Positions 16,560-26,061 of a stretch of 64,000 bases of DNA are shown here, piece after piece (positions within the stretch are counted from its first letter, which is position 1; each line of letters begins with the position of its first letter). Where the stretch lies: contig NZ_JAUSQZ010000001.1 in NCBI RefSeq assembly GCF_030811555.1, forward strand, positions 3,841,241-3,905,240, in the 5' to 3' direction. Source of the DNA: Kineosporia succinea. GTDB lineage: Bacteria > Actinomycetota > Actinomycetes > Actinomycetales > Kineosporiaceae. A model generated the notes under the pieces. It saw only the letters and a list, made by a program, of their open reading frames with translations. It had not been told where the DNA came from and ran no database searches. A program made the translations under genes and the position numbers.

Positions 16560-18935
16560 GTGGTGGATCCGGGGCGCGACGGCGGAGTGGACTTCGTTAG
16601 CGCCGCCCGAGGCGTACTTTCGGACCTGCGGAGCTGGATCGGTCTGGAGTCGTGGGCAATTCTGCGCAGGGACGACGCCGAACTCGTCGTGATGCTCACG
16701 AACGACGACACTTTCGGCATGCATGACGGATTGACGCTGCCCTGGGCGGATTCGTACTGCTGCCAGGTGGTCGACTGGGGGCGCCCGGAAGCGGTTCCCG
16801 ACAGCTCCGACTCCTTCCTGCTGGCCCGCAGCCCCTCCACCCAGCTGTCGACGGTGCGCGCGGTCGTGATGGTCGCGCTGCGCTCGCCCGACGGCAAGAT
16901 GCTCGGCGCGCTGATGGGCGCACACAGCACCCCGGTGCCCGACGTGGAGCGCCACCTGCCCGCGATCCGGCGCCAGGCGGCCCTTCTCGGCGCCCTGCTG
17001 CGCCACGAGCTCTCCGCCCAGCAGGAGTCCCGCCGCGAGCAGAACCCCGACGCCGAGTTCACCGACCTCCTCACCGGCCTCGCCAACCGCCGCGCCTGGG
17101 ACGACGCGCTGCGCGCCGAGGACGCCCGGGCCGCCCGCTACGCCAGCTCCGCCGCCGTGCTCGTGCTCGACATCGACGGCCTGCGCCGCGTCAACGCCGG
17201 CGCCGGCCACACCAGCGGCGACGACCTGCTCATCACCACCGCCGCCGTGCTCTCCGGCCGGATGCGCTCCGTCGACTTCGTCGCCCGGATCGGCGGTGAC
17301 GAGTTCGGCGTGCTGATGCCCGAGACCACCGCCGAGGAGGCCGGCACGGTGATGGGCGACCTGCGCAAGATGCTGACCTCGGCCGGTATCTCGGCCTCGT
17401 TCGGCATCGGCCAGCGCCGCAGCAACACCGGCCTGCCCGCCGCCTGGCGCGCCGCCGACGTCGAGATGTACGCCGACAAGCTCCAGGCGGCCGGCCGCCG
17501 CATCCCCCGCCAGACCGCGGTGCCGGTGGAGGGCGAGGAACGCCCGGCCCCCGCCGACCAGAAGGACAAGGAGCCGTACACCGGCCCCGAGCGGCGCAAG
17601 GACCGGCGGCGCAGCGCCGAGGAGATCACGGCCGCCGAGGAGATCGAGGCGGCCGCCGCCGCCCTGGCCGGCAGCAACAGCATCGACCCCGGCGAGCAGA
17701 TCGAGAAGGAGGGCCAGGAGGCCGTCGTCGCCGTCGCGGCCGTCCTCGGCCGCCGCCTGACCAGCGTCGACGCCCTGCTCCAGCTGGCCAAGGACCAGCT
17801 CGGCATGGAGGTCGCCTTCCTCGGCACGTTCGAGGGCACCACCGGCCAGCAGCGCGTGCGCAACCTGATCGCCTCGGTCGCGGTGCCGCTCGTGGTCGGC
17901 CAGCTCCAGCCGGTCGACGACACCTACTGCAAGGCCATCACCGACGGCCGCATGCAGGTCGTCATCCCCGACACCGCCAAGGACCCGCTCGCCCGGGCCA
18001 TGGCGGTCACCCGCGACCTGAACATCGGCTCGCACGTGGGCGTTCCGCTGCACCGCCGCGACGGGCGCCTCTACGGCACGCTCTGCACCTGGTCGACCGG
18101 CCCCGACGAGGCCCTGCGCGAACGTGACGCCGACGTGCTGCGCGCCATCGGCAACGTGGTCATGGACCTCGTCGACATGGAGGACCGCACCGAGCGCGAC
18201 CGGCACAAGATGCTCGACCGGATGGACCGGCTGATGGCCAACGGCGGGCCCGGCGTGGTGTTCCAGGCCGTGCACGCGCTCGAGGGCCTGGACACGGTCG
18301 GCGTCGAGGCCCTCAGCCGCTTCCCCGTCGGCAGCGGCCGCCCCGACGAGTGGTTCACCTCCGCCACCCGGGCCGGCGTCGGCCTCGAGCTGGAACTCGC
18401 CGCCGTGCGCAACGCCCTCACGATCCTGCCCGCCCTGCGCGGCTTTCTGGGCATCAACGTCTCGCCCCGCACGCTGGTCTCGCCCGCCTTCGGCCGCCTG
18501 GTCACCAAGCTGCCCCTGAAGAGCATCGTCATCGAGGTCACCGAGCACGAGGCCGTCGACGACTACGACGCCCTCAACGACGTCCTGCGTCCCTGGCGCG
18601 AACGCGGCATGCGGATCGCGGTGGACGACGCCGGGGCCGGGTTCGCCAGCATGCGGCACGTGCTCACCCTGGTCCCCGACTTCATCAAGCTCGACATCTC
18701 GCTGGTGCGCGGCATCGACACCGACCCGGCCAAGCGGGCCCTGGCCGGCGCGCTCGCGGCCTTCGCCCAGAAGATCGGCAGCAGCGTGATCGCCGAGGGC
18801 ATCGAGACCGCCGCCGAGCTCAGCGTGCTGCGCGGGCTGAAGGTCGAGTTCGGCCAGGGCTACCACCTGAGTCTGCCCGGCCCGCTGGCCGACGAGATGC
18901 GCAAGGACGACGAGGTCGTGCCGGAACCCGCCTGA
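16560..18935 (+). CDS. GAF-GGDEF-GAF-EAL protein (cyclic di-GMP turnover)
   Basis: About 791 residues; the GTG at 16560 is tentative (GAAGGG about ten bases upstream), with other GTG codons at 16563 and 16590. No membrane helix. A first GAF-like domain (about 15-165) precedes a GGDEF domain (DLLTGLANRR, intact GGDEF near 244). An acidic, Arg-rich linker leads to a second GAF domain (about 397-537; CKAITDGRMQVVIPDTAKDP) and an EAL domain whose core reads EALSRF near 582, then NVSPRTL, VTEHE, DDAGAGFASM and AEGIET. Both catalytic modules appear intact, though the EAL entry lacks the usual YQPI. The two GAF domains suggest control by soluble ligands or redox state. Confidence 0.88.
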   Translation: MVDPGRDGGVDFVSAARGVLSDLRSWIGLESWAILRRDDAELVVMLTNDDTFGMHDGLTLPWADSYCCQVVDWGRPEAVPDSSDSFLLARSPSTQLSTVRAVVMVALRSPDGKMLGALMGAHSTPVPDVERHLPAIRRQAALLGALLRHELSAQQESRREQNPDAEFTDLLTGLANRRAWDDALRAEDARAARYASSAAVLVLDIDGLRRVNAGAGHTSGDDLLITTAAVLSGRMRSVDFVARIGGDEFGVLMPETTAEEAGTVMGDLRKMLTSAGISASFGIGQRRSNTGLPAAWRAADVEMYADKLQAAGRRIPRQTAVPVEGEERPAPADQKDKEPYTGPERRKDRRRSAEEITAAEEIEAAAAALAGSNSIDPGEQIEKEGQEAVVAVAAVLGRRLTSVDALLQLAKDQLGMEVAFLGTFEGTTGQQRVRNLIASVAVPLVVGQLQPVDDTYCKAITDGRMQVVIPDTAKDPLARAMAVTRDLNIGSHVGVPLHRRDGRLYGTLCTWSTGPDEALRERDADVLRAIGNVVMDLVDMEDRTERDRHKMLDRMDRLMANGGPGVVFQAVHALEGLDTVGVEALSRFPVGSGRPDEWFTSATRAGVGLELELAAVRNALTILPALRGFLGINVSPRTLVSPAFGRLVTKLPLKSIVIEVTEHEAVDDYDALNDVLRPWRERGMRIAVDDAGAGFASMRHVLTLVPDFIKLDISLVRGIDTDPAKRALAGALAAFAQKIGSSVIAEGIETAAELSVLRGLKVEFGQGYHLSLPGPLADEMRKDDEVVPEPA

Positions 18936-18948
18936 CCCGCTCGACCTG

Positions 18949-19009
18949 ACACCGGACGCGACCCAACAGCGGACGCGATCCGACACCGGACGCGACCCGA
19001 CACCGGAAG
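18949..19009. repeat. short imperfect tandem repeat
   Basis: Four imperfect copies of a unit near ACACCGGACGCGACCCG between the GGDEF-EAL gene and the sulfurtransferase gene. No function visible. Confidence 0.6.
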
Positions 19010-19036
19010 GGGCGGTCGGGCCCGGCCCGCCCGGTC

Positions 19037-19042
19037 TAGGTT
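19037..19042 (+). promoter_or_regulatory. TAGGTT -10 box, leaderless start
   Basis: TAGGTT, then six bases, then the ATG of the sulfurtransferase gene; no ribosome site is visible, which agrees with a leaderless mRNA. Confidence 0.5.
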
Positions 19043-19048
19043 GGACCG

Positions 19049-19894
19049 ATGAGCAACCCCCTCATCACCGTTGACGGCCTGCTCGCCCTCGAGGGTCCGC
19101 GGATCCTCGACGTGCGCTGGAAGCTCGGCGGCCCGCCCGGCGCCGACGAGTTCCGGGCCGGTCACCTGCCGGGCGCCGTCTACGTCGACCTGGACGAGGA
19201 ACTCGCCGCGCCCGCCGGACCCGGGGGCCGGCACCCACTGCCCGGGGCCGGGGACCTCCGCCGGGCCGCGCGCGGCTGGGGCCTGAACGACGGCGACACG
19301 GTGGTGGCCTACGACGACGCCGGGCTGCTGTCGGCCGCCCGGCTGTGGTGGCTGCTGCGCTGGGCCGGTTTCGACGGCGAGGTGCGCCTGCTCGACGGCG
19401 GGCTGCGGGCCTGGACCGAGGCCGGTCAGCCGCTGGAGACCGGTGACGCGCCCCGGCCCGCCGAGGGCGACGTGACGCTGGGCGAGGGGCAGGTGCCGAC
19501 CCTCGGGGTGGACGACGTCGAGGGCTTCGTGAGCGCCGGTGGCCTGCTGCTCGACGCGCGCCCGGCGCAGCGGTACACCGGCGAGGTGGCCTCGGTCGAC
19601 CCGCGCCCGGGGCACATCCCCGGCGCCGTGAGCGCCCCGGCCGTGGCCAACCTGGCCGAGGACGGGCGCTTCGCCGACCCGCGGGCGCTCGCCGCGCGGT
19701 TCGCCGGGCTGGGGGTGGGCGGTGACCGCGAGGTCGGCGTCTACTGCGGGTCGGGGGTCACGGCCGCACACGACCTGGTGGCCCTGGCGGTGGCCGGCAT
19801 CGATCCGGATCGGGTGGCGCTGTACCCCGGGTCGTACTCGCAGTGGGCGTCCCTGCCCTCGACGCCGGTGGTCACCGGACACGAACCGGGCTGA
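19049..19894 (+). CDS. thiosulfate/3-mercaptopyruvate sulfurtransferase
   Basis: 281 residues, the normal size for a two-domain rhodanese. The first domain (ILDVRWKLGG, HLPGAVYVDLDEEL, VVAYDD) is inactive as usual; the second (LLDARPAQRYTGE, HIPGAVSAP) holds the active-site loop CGSGVTAAH with the catalytic Cys near residue 235. It transfers sulfur from thiosulfate or mercaptopyruvate to cyanide or thiol acceptors in the cytosol. The CGSGVT loop does not by itself separate the two activities. Single gene. Confidence 0.92.
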   Translation: MSNPLITVDGLLALEGPRILDVRWKLGGPPGADEFRAGHLPGAVYVDLDEELAAPAGPGGRHPLPGAGDLRRAARGWGLNDGDTVVAYDDAGLLSAARLWWLLRWAGFDGEVRLLDGGLRAWTEAGQPLETGDAPRPAEGDVTLGEGQVPTLGVDDVEGFVSAGGLLLDARPAQRYTGEVASVDPRPGHIPGAVSAPAVANLAEDGRFADPRALAARFAGLGVGGDREVGVYCGSGVTAAHDLVALAVAGIDPDRVALYPGSYSQWASLPSTPVVTGHEPG

Positions 19895-20098
19895 GCCGCG
19901 CGCTTATCCGACCCGGCCTCGGAACCCAAGGGCCTGCGGGGCAGAGTTCACCGGCTGGAAAGGAAGCCCGGATTCCGCCTGCCGCAACGGTTTCGCCGGT
20001 CCTGACCAGGCAAGTCTCACCGAGTGTGGTCAACGTGACGCGCAGTGCGGTGCGCCTCAGGAGGCGGCTCACAGCGTCTTTGGGCACGATGAGGGATC

Positions 20099-22108
20099 AT
20101 GACGAGCACTGCCGGGTGGACCACCCACGCCGACGCCCCCACCTCCGGCCGGGCGCCCGCGCGGTCGCCCGGCAAGCGCGCGGACATCCAGGGGCTGCGC
20201 GCGATCGCCGTGGTGCTCGTCGTGATCTACCACGCGAACCTGCCTCTGCCAGCGGGTTTCGCGGGGGTCGACGTGTTCTTCGTGATCTCCGGATTCGTCA
20301 TCACCGGCCAGATCGGGCGGCTGCGCGAGGCCGGCACCTTCTCGTTCGGCTCGTTCTACGCGCGCCGCATCCGCCGCCTGCTGCCCGCGATGGTCGTGAT
20401 GCTGCTGGTCGTGCTGTTGCTCTCGTTCCTGCTGCAGTCGCCGATCGGGGCGCAGTCGAGCACGGCAGGCACGGCCCTGGCGGCGGTGCTGCTGTTCGGC
20501 AACTTCGACATCCTCAGCACCTCCGGCGACTACTTCGCGGCCGGCGCGGTGATGAACCCGCTGCTGCACGTCTGGTCGCTGAGCGTGGAAGAGCAGTTCT
20601 ACCTGGTGTTCCCGCTGCTGCTGGCGGCCACCTGGGTGTTCGGCCGACGCGGCGTCCGGCCCCAGGCGATCGCGCTCGGGCTGCTCACCGCGGTGAGTTT
20701 CGCGGTGTCGGTGTGGTTCTCGTACGGCCTGTTCCGGGTGCACAGCTACCCCTCGGCCGACGTCGCGTTCTACTCCTCGCCGACCCGGGCCTGGGAGTTC
20801 GGCGCCGGCGCACTGCTGGCGCTGTGGGTCGCGTCCCGCGCCCGCCGCGAAAAGCCGCTCCCGCACTGGATTCCCACCGTACTGAGCGTCGCGGGACTGA
20901 CGCTCCTCGTCGTCCTCAATCTGACCGTGACCGACAAGACCATCTGGCCCGGCACCGCCGCGCTGCTGCCGGTGGCGGCGACCACCCTGCTGATCCTCGC
21001 CGGAACCCTGGGCACCGGGCCGGTTCAGCGGGTGCTCTCGTCGAGAGCCTTCGTGGTCACGGGTGATCTGTCGTACAGCATCTACCTCTGGCACTGGCCG
21101 CTGATCGTGATGGCGACGCTAATGTGGCCCTCACCCTGGACCCCGGTGGCCGCGGCGCTGGTCTCGCTGCTCCCGGCCTGGCTGAGCTACCGGTTCGTGG
21201 AGCAGCCGCTGCGCCACGGCACGATGCGCCTGCCCCGGGTCTACCTCGGCGGGGCGGTGGCGGCCGGTCTGGTCGTCGTCGCGGCCGTGACCCTGCAGGT
21301 GGCCGGGCCCTGGGCGATCCCGAACGCGGCGGCCTACGCGGGGCAGCGCGGTGAGCTGACCTACGGCCGCGAGAACGGCTGCCTGGTGCGTAACCGTGCC
21401 TTCGACGAGTCCGACCTGGCCAAGTGCACCACCACCGTGCCCGACGCCAAGGGCTGGGTGATGCTGGCCGGTGACTCGCACGCCGAGGCCCTGTCCACCG
21501 GCCTGATCGAGGCCGACAAGCAGCTCGGCTACAGCACGATGGCCGTGACCGGCGCGAGCTGCCCGTTCATGCGTGACGCGGGAGCCAGCCGCGAGGTCTC
21601 GAACTGCGGACCGCTGGCTTCCACCCTGCTCGACCGGGCGACCAGCGGTGACGACCCGCCCTCGCTGGTGGTGATCGCCGAGTGGGCGCTGCCCCGCAAC
21701 GACACCGACGGCACCTGGCCCCAGCAGCTCGAGCCCGCGATCACCGAGCTGACCGACGCGGGCATCCCGGTGCTCTACGTGATGGACGTGCCCAACTACG
21801 CCACGCAGGACATGAACCGCCAGACCGCGTGCAGCGGGGGCTTCCTGAACTTCGCCTGCGACAAGAGCGAGCAGGCCATCCTCGACTACCAGGCCGAGTC
21901 CCGTCAGGCCGAGTTCGACGTGGTCAGCAGCCTGCCGGGAGTCAGCGTGTACGACCCCTGGGACCGCTTCTGCACCGACGGCACGTGCAGCCCCCTGGTC
22001 GACGGCAAGCTGGCCTACTGGGACTTCAACCACCTGAACCGCATCGGCTCCGAGGCCCTGACGTCCGACCTGCAGGACGCCGCCGGGCAGATCCTCAGCC
22101 GTCAGTAG
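20099..22108 (+). CDS. OafA/YrhL-type acyltransferase with SGNH domain
   Basis: 669 residues. The N-terminal half is an acyltransferase-3 membrane domain: DIQGLRAIAVVLVVIYH with the catalytic His, FFVISGFVITG, RRIRRLLPA and WSLSVEEQFY, in about ten helices. The C-terminal third is an extracytoplasmic SGNH domain: GDSHAEAL (catalytic Ser) and DFNHLNRIGS (Asp/His pair); Cys pairs fit an outside location. Such fused proteins carry acyl groups across the membrane and O-acetylate surface polysaccharide or peptidoglycan. The nearby fucose and glycosyltransferase genes make surface glycan a reasonable target. A GAGGGA site precedes the ATG. Confidence 0.92.
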   Translation: MTSTAGWTTHADAPTSGRAPARSPGKRADIQGLRAIAVVLVVIYHANLPLPAGFAGVDVFFVISGFVITGQIGRLREAGTFSFGSFYARRIRRLLPAMVVMLLVVLLLSFLLQSPIGAQSSTAGTALAAVLLFGNFDILSTSGDYFAAGAVMNPLLHVWSLSVEEQFYLVFPLLLAATWVFGRRGVRPQAIALGLLTAVSFAVSVWFSYGLFRVHSYPSADVAFYSSPTRAWEFGAGALLALWVASRARREKPLPHWIPTVLSVAGLTLLVVLNLTVTDKTIWPGTAALLPVAATTLLILAGTLGTGPVQRVLSSRAFVVTGDLSYSIYLWHWPLIVMATLMWPSPWTPVAAALVSLLPAWLSYRFVEQPLRHGTMRLPRVYLGGAVAAGLVVVAAVTLQVAGPWAIPNAAAYAGQRGELTYGRENGCLVRNRAFDESDLAKCTTTVPDAKGWVMLAGDSHAEALSTGLIEADKQLGYSTMAVTGASCPFMRDAGASREVSNCGPLASTLLDRATSGDDPPSLVVIAEWALPRNDTDGTWPQQLEPAITELTDAGIPVLYVMDVPNYATQDMNRQTACSGGFLNFACDKSEQAILDYQAESRQAEFDVVSSLPGVSVYDPWDRFCTDGTCSPLVDGKLAYWDFNHLNRIGSEALTSDLQDAAGQILSRQ

Positions 22109-22260
22109 CACGCGGCCCCGGGGAGGGCACGCCCGGCGTTGCTCCGAACGGTGGTCCCGAACGTCGTTTCACTCAACCGGGCGCGTCCGCTGGCGATAGC
22201 ACTCACTGTCGGCAATCAGCCGGCGAGAGCGGTGAACGGCGGAAGAGCGGAGGGCCAGGG

Positions 22261-22626
22261 ATGGCCAAGGTGCTCGTTGTCGAGGACGATCCGGACAACC
22301 GGCTGCTGCTGGAGCTGAGGCTCCAGCGCATGGGACACGACGTGCTCAGCGCGACCTGCGCGGGCGAGGCACTGGCCCTGATCGGGCTGCACGGGGTGCC
22401 CGACCTGGCGGTGCTCGACATCGTCATGGAAGGCATCGACGGGCTGGATCTGCTGATGATCCTGCGCCGCCTTCCGACCAGCGTGTCGATGCCGGCGATC
22501 ATGCTGACGGCCCGGCAGATGCTGGGCGACGAGCAGGTCGCGGCCGACCTCAACGCCGCGTTCATGCTCAAGCCGATCGTGGCGGCGGACCTGACCCGCG
22601 CGGTCGACGCGGCCCTCGCGGCCTGA
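22261..22626 (+). CDS. stand-alone response-regulator receiver protein
   Basis: 121 residues, receiver domain only. VLVVEDDPDN supplies the acidic pair, VLDIVMEGIDG the phosphorylatable Asp, LTAR the conserved Thr and LKPI the Lys. No output domain. GGAGGG lies eight bases before the ATG. A close paralogue faces it at 22977-23339. No kinase gene is nearby, so the partner is elsewhere. The signal output would be by protein contact, as for CheY- or Spo0F-like proteins. Confidence 0.9.
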   Translation: MAKVLVVEDDPDNRLLLELRLQRMGHDVLSATCAGEALALIGLHGVPDLAVLDIVMEGIDGLDLLMILRRLPTSVSMPAIMLTARQMLGDEQVAADLNAAFMLKPIVAADLTRAVDAALAA

Positions 22627-22743
22627 CCCTGCTCAGGCCCGACCCCTGCTCGGGCCCGACCCCTGCTCGGGCCCGACCCCTGATCAGGCCCGACCCCTGA
22701 TCAGGCCCGACCCCTGCTCAGGCCTGACCCCTCAGGCCCGAGC
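22621..22743. repeat. 17-bp hairpin-forming tandem array
   Basis: About seven 17-bp units of the form CCCGACCCCTGCTCGGG. Each unit can fold on itself (CCCGA with TCGGG, or CCTGA with TCAGG), and some arm variants are matched by the facing arm. It starts in the last codons of the receiver gene and lies between convergent genes, so it may act as a serial terminator. No gene is seen in 22627-22976. Confidence 0.75.
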
Positions 22744-22870
22744 CCTTCTCGGACCTGCGTCCCTCCTCAGACCTGCCGTCACCCCGAAGGCTCCCGGGGC
22801 GACGGCATCCGCGGGAACGACCCGGCGCATCTGGACCTGTCCCGAGTCGTTCCCGTCCTCCCGGCCGGCC

Positions 22871-22904
22871 GCGGGTTCCCGCCTTTCGCAGAGGCGGGAC
22901 CCGC
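22871..22904. terminator. strong GC hairpin
   Basis: Arms 22871-22884 and 22892-22904 pair over 13 bases with a single bulged T; loop TTCGCAG. It lies downstream of the leftward receiver gene at 22977 and of the rightward one at 22626, so it could end both transcripts. Confidence 0.6.
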
Positions 22905-22970
22905 GGCTACGTCGGGACCGGCACCCGCGGTCACGTCGGGACCGGCACCCGCGGCTACGTCGGGACCGGT
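22899..22970. repeat. 24-bp tandem repeat, three copies
   Basis: Three 24-bp units starting ACCCGCGGCTACGTCGGG; copy 2 differs by a two-base swap (GGTCAC for GGCTAC). Adjacent to the terminator and ending seven bases before the stop of the leftward receiver gene. Confidence 0.85.
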
Positions 22971-22976
22971 GGCTAG

Positions 22977-23339
22977 CTAGGCCAGCACCTGTTTCATCAT
23001 CCGGGTCAGGCTGGCCACCTCGATCGGTTTCTGCATCAGGTGGGCGTGCAGCTCACGTGCCACCCGGCGATCTTCCTGCAGGTCCCGCGCAGTGAGCAGG
23101 ATGACCGGCAGATCCTTCGACCGGGGCTGCTCGCGGAACCGCCGGAGCAGCTCGATGCCCGAGACGTCGCGCATCACGATGTCCAGCACGACCACGTCCG
23201 GCACCCCGTGCCGACGCACGGCCTCCTGGGCATCGTCGGCCGACGCCACGCTGATCACGGTGTGCCCCATCTGGGCCAGCCGGATCTCGAGCAACCTGCG
23301 GATGTCTTTCTCGTCCTCGACGACCAATACCTTCGACAC
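22977..23339 (-). CDS. stand-alone response-regulator receiver protein
   Basis: 120 residues from a GTG start with GGAGGT nine bases before it. All receiver residues are present: VVEDEKD (acidic pair), VVLDIVMRD (phospho-Asp), LTAR (Thr) and QKPI (Lys). It shares LVVED, RL-MGH, HGVPD, VLDIVM and LTAR with the convergent gene at 22261, so the two are paralogues from a duplication. No output domain. Confidence 0.9.
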   Translation of the reverse strand: MSKVLVVEDEKDIRRLLEIRLAQMGHTVISVASADDAQEAVRRHGVPDVVVLDIVMRDVSGIELLRRFREQPRSKDLPVILLTARDLQEDRRVARELHAHLMQKPIEVASLTRMMKQVLA

Positions 23340-23469
23340 GCTGATCCGACCTCCACGGTGAGGAGTCGTACCTGCTGTGGATCGAGCCGTCCGTCCTTCT
23401 GCTTGAGCCGGGCGACCTGTGAAAACCCCTGGGTAACGGGCACAACGACCGGGAACGGCCGGATCGGCG

Positions 23470-24051
23470 TCAGGCGCTGAGGATTTCGCCCAGATGGTCG
23501 AGGGGATCGTCGACGCGGGTCTGGGTGTCGAGCACGTCGAGCATCCAGACCCGGAAACCGGCCAGACCCTGCGCGACCATCAGCCGGGTGCGCCAGTCGG
23601 CCGGGCGCAGCGGACCACCCGGCGGCACCGCGCGGTTGACCAGGTCGGACGCCAGCTGACGCTCACGGTCGGCAAGCCGCAGGTGCGGGCTGACCCGGTC
23701 GGCCTGGGCGGCGGCGTGGTGGAAGGCGGCGAGGGCCGGCCGGTGCTCGAGCACGTACTCGGCCAGGTCGCGCAGCGCGAGGGCGAACACCGACGCCTCG
23801 TCGAGCTCCAGCGGCGCGACCGCGAAGATCTCGCGCATCCGGGTGGCCATCGCCCGCGCGGGCTCGGCCAGCAGATCTTCTTTCGTGGCGAAGTAGCGGA
23901 AGAACGTGCGCGGGGCGATCTCGGCGGCCCCGCAGATGTCGGCCACCGTCACGCTCTCGTAGCCGTGCTCCGAGAACAACCGCAGCGCCGCTTGCACAGT
24001 CTGCGCGCGAGAAGCCGCTCGCTTGCGCTCGCGCAGTCCCTCGCCCGTCAC
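23470..24051 (-). CDS. TetR-family regulator
   Basis: 193 residues from the GTG at 24051, selected because GGAGGA lies eight bases before it. The helix-turn-helix is canonical: AALRLFSEHGYESVTVADI and EIAPRTFFRYFATKEDLL. The ligand-binding C-terminal domain is of the type often annotated TetR_C with long helices (LRDLAEYVLEHRPALAAFHHA). A maleylpyruvate-isomerase-like gene lies 178 bases upstream in the same direction and may be co-controlled. Ligand unknown. Confidence 0.88.
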   Translation of the reverse strand: MTGEGLRERKRAASRAQTVQAALRLFSEHGYESVTVADICGAAEIAPRTFFRYFATKEDLLAEPARAMATRMREIFAVAPLELDEASVFALALRDLAEYVLEHRPALAAFHHAAAQADRVSPHLRLADRERQLASDLVNRAVPPGGPLRPADWRTRLMVAQGLAGFRVWMLDVLDTQTRVDDPLDHLGEILSA

Positions 24052-24228
24052 TGTTCCTCCGTCTCGGTGCCCAATGGTGGACGCGTGTGCGCACCTCTGG
24101 GGGAAACGAACCGGACGCCCCACGCGTCCCCACACGATTTGTGACCGCCCGCACACTGCTGGGGCAGGGCTGGTCTGGCCGAATGGCTGGGCCCGATCCG
24201 GACGGGGGACGCGTCGGGCCGGCGAACG

Positions 24229-24954
24229 CTACTTGGTTGCCTCGGTCATCAGGTCGCGGAGAACCCCCACACCCATGAGATCGCCCGTGAACTTGAGCTT
24301 CTCGCCGCGCGTGCGGTTGTAGAGCCACAGCTCCAGGTCGGACGCCGGGCCGTGGATCGTGGTGGCGGCCCGGCCCTCGGTGGAGATCCGCAGCGACTCG
24401 GGCTCGAAGTTGACGAACCACGAGCGGCCGGGCACCCGCACCTCGATCGGGGCGCGGCCCGCCGTGTACTCGTGCGGCTCGATGTCCGTGACGAGCATGG
24501 CCGTCAGCACCTCGTCGATGCCGTCCTCGGCCAGCCCGGCCTCGATCTCGGTCGGGGTGTGCACCGCGAGTTCAGCGTCGAAACGGTGCACGGCGGTCTC
24601 GTGAGCCATCCGCCGGATCCAGAAGGCCACGTTCTGCTCGGGCGGGAACCAGGTCCAGGCCGGGTCGTGCGGAGGGTGCTTGTCGAAGCAGTCGTCCAGC
24701 AGGGCGAACCCGCGTTCGAGAACCTGAACGGGGTCGAGCCCGGACAGGTCGGGCTCCTGCAGCGGACGGGTGTTGAGACGGATGCAGTCGACCTTGTGCA
24801 GGTAGACCTCGCCGACGTGCTGCACCAGGTCGGCGAGGGACCAGCCGGGGCACGACGGAACGCTGATCGAGGTCAGGTCGTCGTGCGCCGGAAGCACCGC
24901 CCGCAGGCGGGTGTACTCGAGATCCAGGTGACGCCGTAGCGCCGAAGTCTCCAT
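24229..24954 (-). CDS. maleylpyruvate isomerase family mycothiol-dependent protein
   Basis: 241 residues from the ATG at 24954. The N-terminal helical bundle (DinB/MDMPI_N fold) carries the metal-binding histidines in LADLVQHVGEVY and RRMAHETAVHRFDAE; the C-terminal domain (EVRVPGRSWFVNFEPESLRI, TIHGPASDLELWLYNRTR) is the alpha/beta MDMPI_C domain. Family members use mycothiol, the actinobacterial thiol, in isomerase or transferase reactions; most have no known substrate. The presence of the gene supports an actinobacterial host. Confidence 0.88.
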   Translation of the reverse strand: METSALRRHLDLEYTRLRAVLPAHDDLTSISVPSCPGWSLADLVQHVGEVYLHKVDCIRLNTRPLQEPDLSGLDPVQVLERGFALLDDCFDKHPPHDPAWTWFPPEQNVAFWIRRMAHETAVHRFDAELAVHTPTEIEAGLAEDGIDEVLTAMLVTDIEPHEYTAGRAPIEVRVPGRSWFVNFEPESLRISTEGRAATTIHGPASDLELWLYNRTRGEKLKFTGDLMGVGVLRDLMTEATK

Positions 24955-25020
24955 GGGTCCCGATCCTGACAGGGCGGGCGGTGCGGCAGCCACTGGTTAA
25001 GGCCATTCCCGCAGTAGGGC

Positions 25021-26061
25021 TCAGTGCGTGGGCAGCCCGACGAGACCGTCTTCGACGCGGATGGTGTTCAGGTTGCCGGTGAACCAGCGGTACGTGCTCT
25101 CCACCCCGTCGCGCAGCGACACCGACGGTGCCCAGCCCATGCCCCGCAGACGCGAGACGTCGAGCAGCTTGCGCGGCGTGCCGTCGGGCTTGGAGGTGTC
25201 GAACCGCAGACGTCCTGACCAGCCCACGACATCGGCGATGGTCTCGGCCAGCTCGCGGATGGTGACGTCGATACCGGTGCCGACGTTGATGGTCTCCGGC
25301 GAGTCGTAGTTCTCGAGCAGGAAGACCAGCGCCGAGGCCAGGTCGTCGACGTGCAGGAACTCGCGGCGGGGGGTGCCCGAGCCCCAGATCGTCACCTCGT
25401 CCACCCCGGCCTGCTTCGCCTCGTGGAAGCGGCGGATCAGGGCCGGCATCACGTGCGAGTTGGTGGCGTCGAAGTTGTCGCCCGGGCCGTACAGGTTGGT
25501 CGGCATCGCGCTGATGTAGGGCAGGCCGTACTGCTTGCGGATCGACTGCACCTGCATGATGCCGGCGATCTTGGCGATGGCGTACGCGTCGTTGGTGGGC
25601 TCCAGGGCCCCGGTGAGCAGCGACGACTCCTTGATCGGCTGCTCGGCGAACTTCGGGTAGATGCACGAGGAACCCAGGAACAGCAGCCGGGAGACCCCGA
25701 ACTCGCGGGCCGCGTCCATCAGGTTGACCTGGATCCGCAGGTTGTCGGAGAGGAACTCGGCCGGGTAGGTGTCGTTGGCCAGGATGCCGCCGACCCGCGC
25801 CGCCGCGACCACCATCACGTCGGGACGTTTCGCCGAGACGAAGTCCATCGTCGCCTCGCGGTCACGCAGGTCGACCTCCGAGGAGGTGGCCCCGACGAGA
25901 TGGTCGAAACCCCGCCCGGCCAGCGCTCTCCAGACGGCGGAACCGGCCAGGCCGCGGTGGCCGGCCACGTACACGCTCTGGTCGGGGGTGAGCCGGGCCG
26001 GGGAGGGCGACCGCTCGACCGAGAGGTCCGCCGCGGAGGGGGAAGACGGAATCGTGGTCAT
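25021..26061 (-). CDS. fcl: GDP-L-fucose synthase
   Basis: 346 residues, slightly long because of a 25-residue N-terminal tail. Extended SDR of the GDP-fucose synthase type: [14 protein letters not shown] (NADP loop), [27 protein letters not shown], catalytic YAIAK, and [31 protein letters not shown]. It converts GDP-4-keto-6-deoxy-mannose to GDP-L-fucose by epimerisation and NADPH reduction. It is divergent from gmd, which supplies the substrate; the 276-base gap likely holds both promoters. Confidence 0.95.
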   Translation of the reverse strand: MTTIPSSPSAADLSVERSPSPARLTPDQSVYVAGHRGLAGSAVWRALAGRGFDHLVGATSSEVDLRDREATMDFVSAKRPDVMVVAAARVGGILANDTYPAEFLSDNLRIQVNLMDAAREFGVSRLLFLGSSCIYPKFAEQPIKESSLLTGALEPTNDAYAIAKIAGIMQVQSIRKQYGLPYISAMPTNLYGPGDNFDATNSHVMPALIRRFHEAKQAGVDEVTIWGSGTPRREFLHVDDLASALVFLLENYDSPETINVGTGIDVTIRELAETIADVVGWSGRLRFDTSKPDGTPRKLLDVSRLRGMGWAPSVSLRDGVESTYRWFTGNLNTIRVEDGLVGLPTH

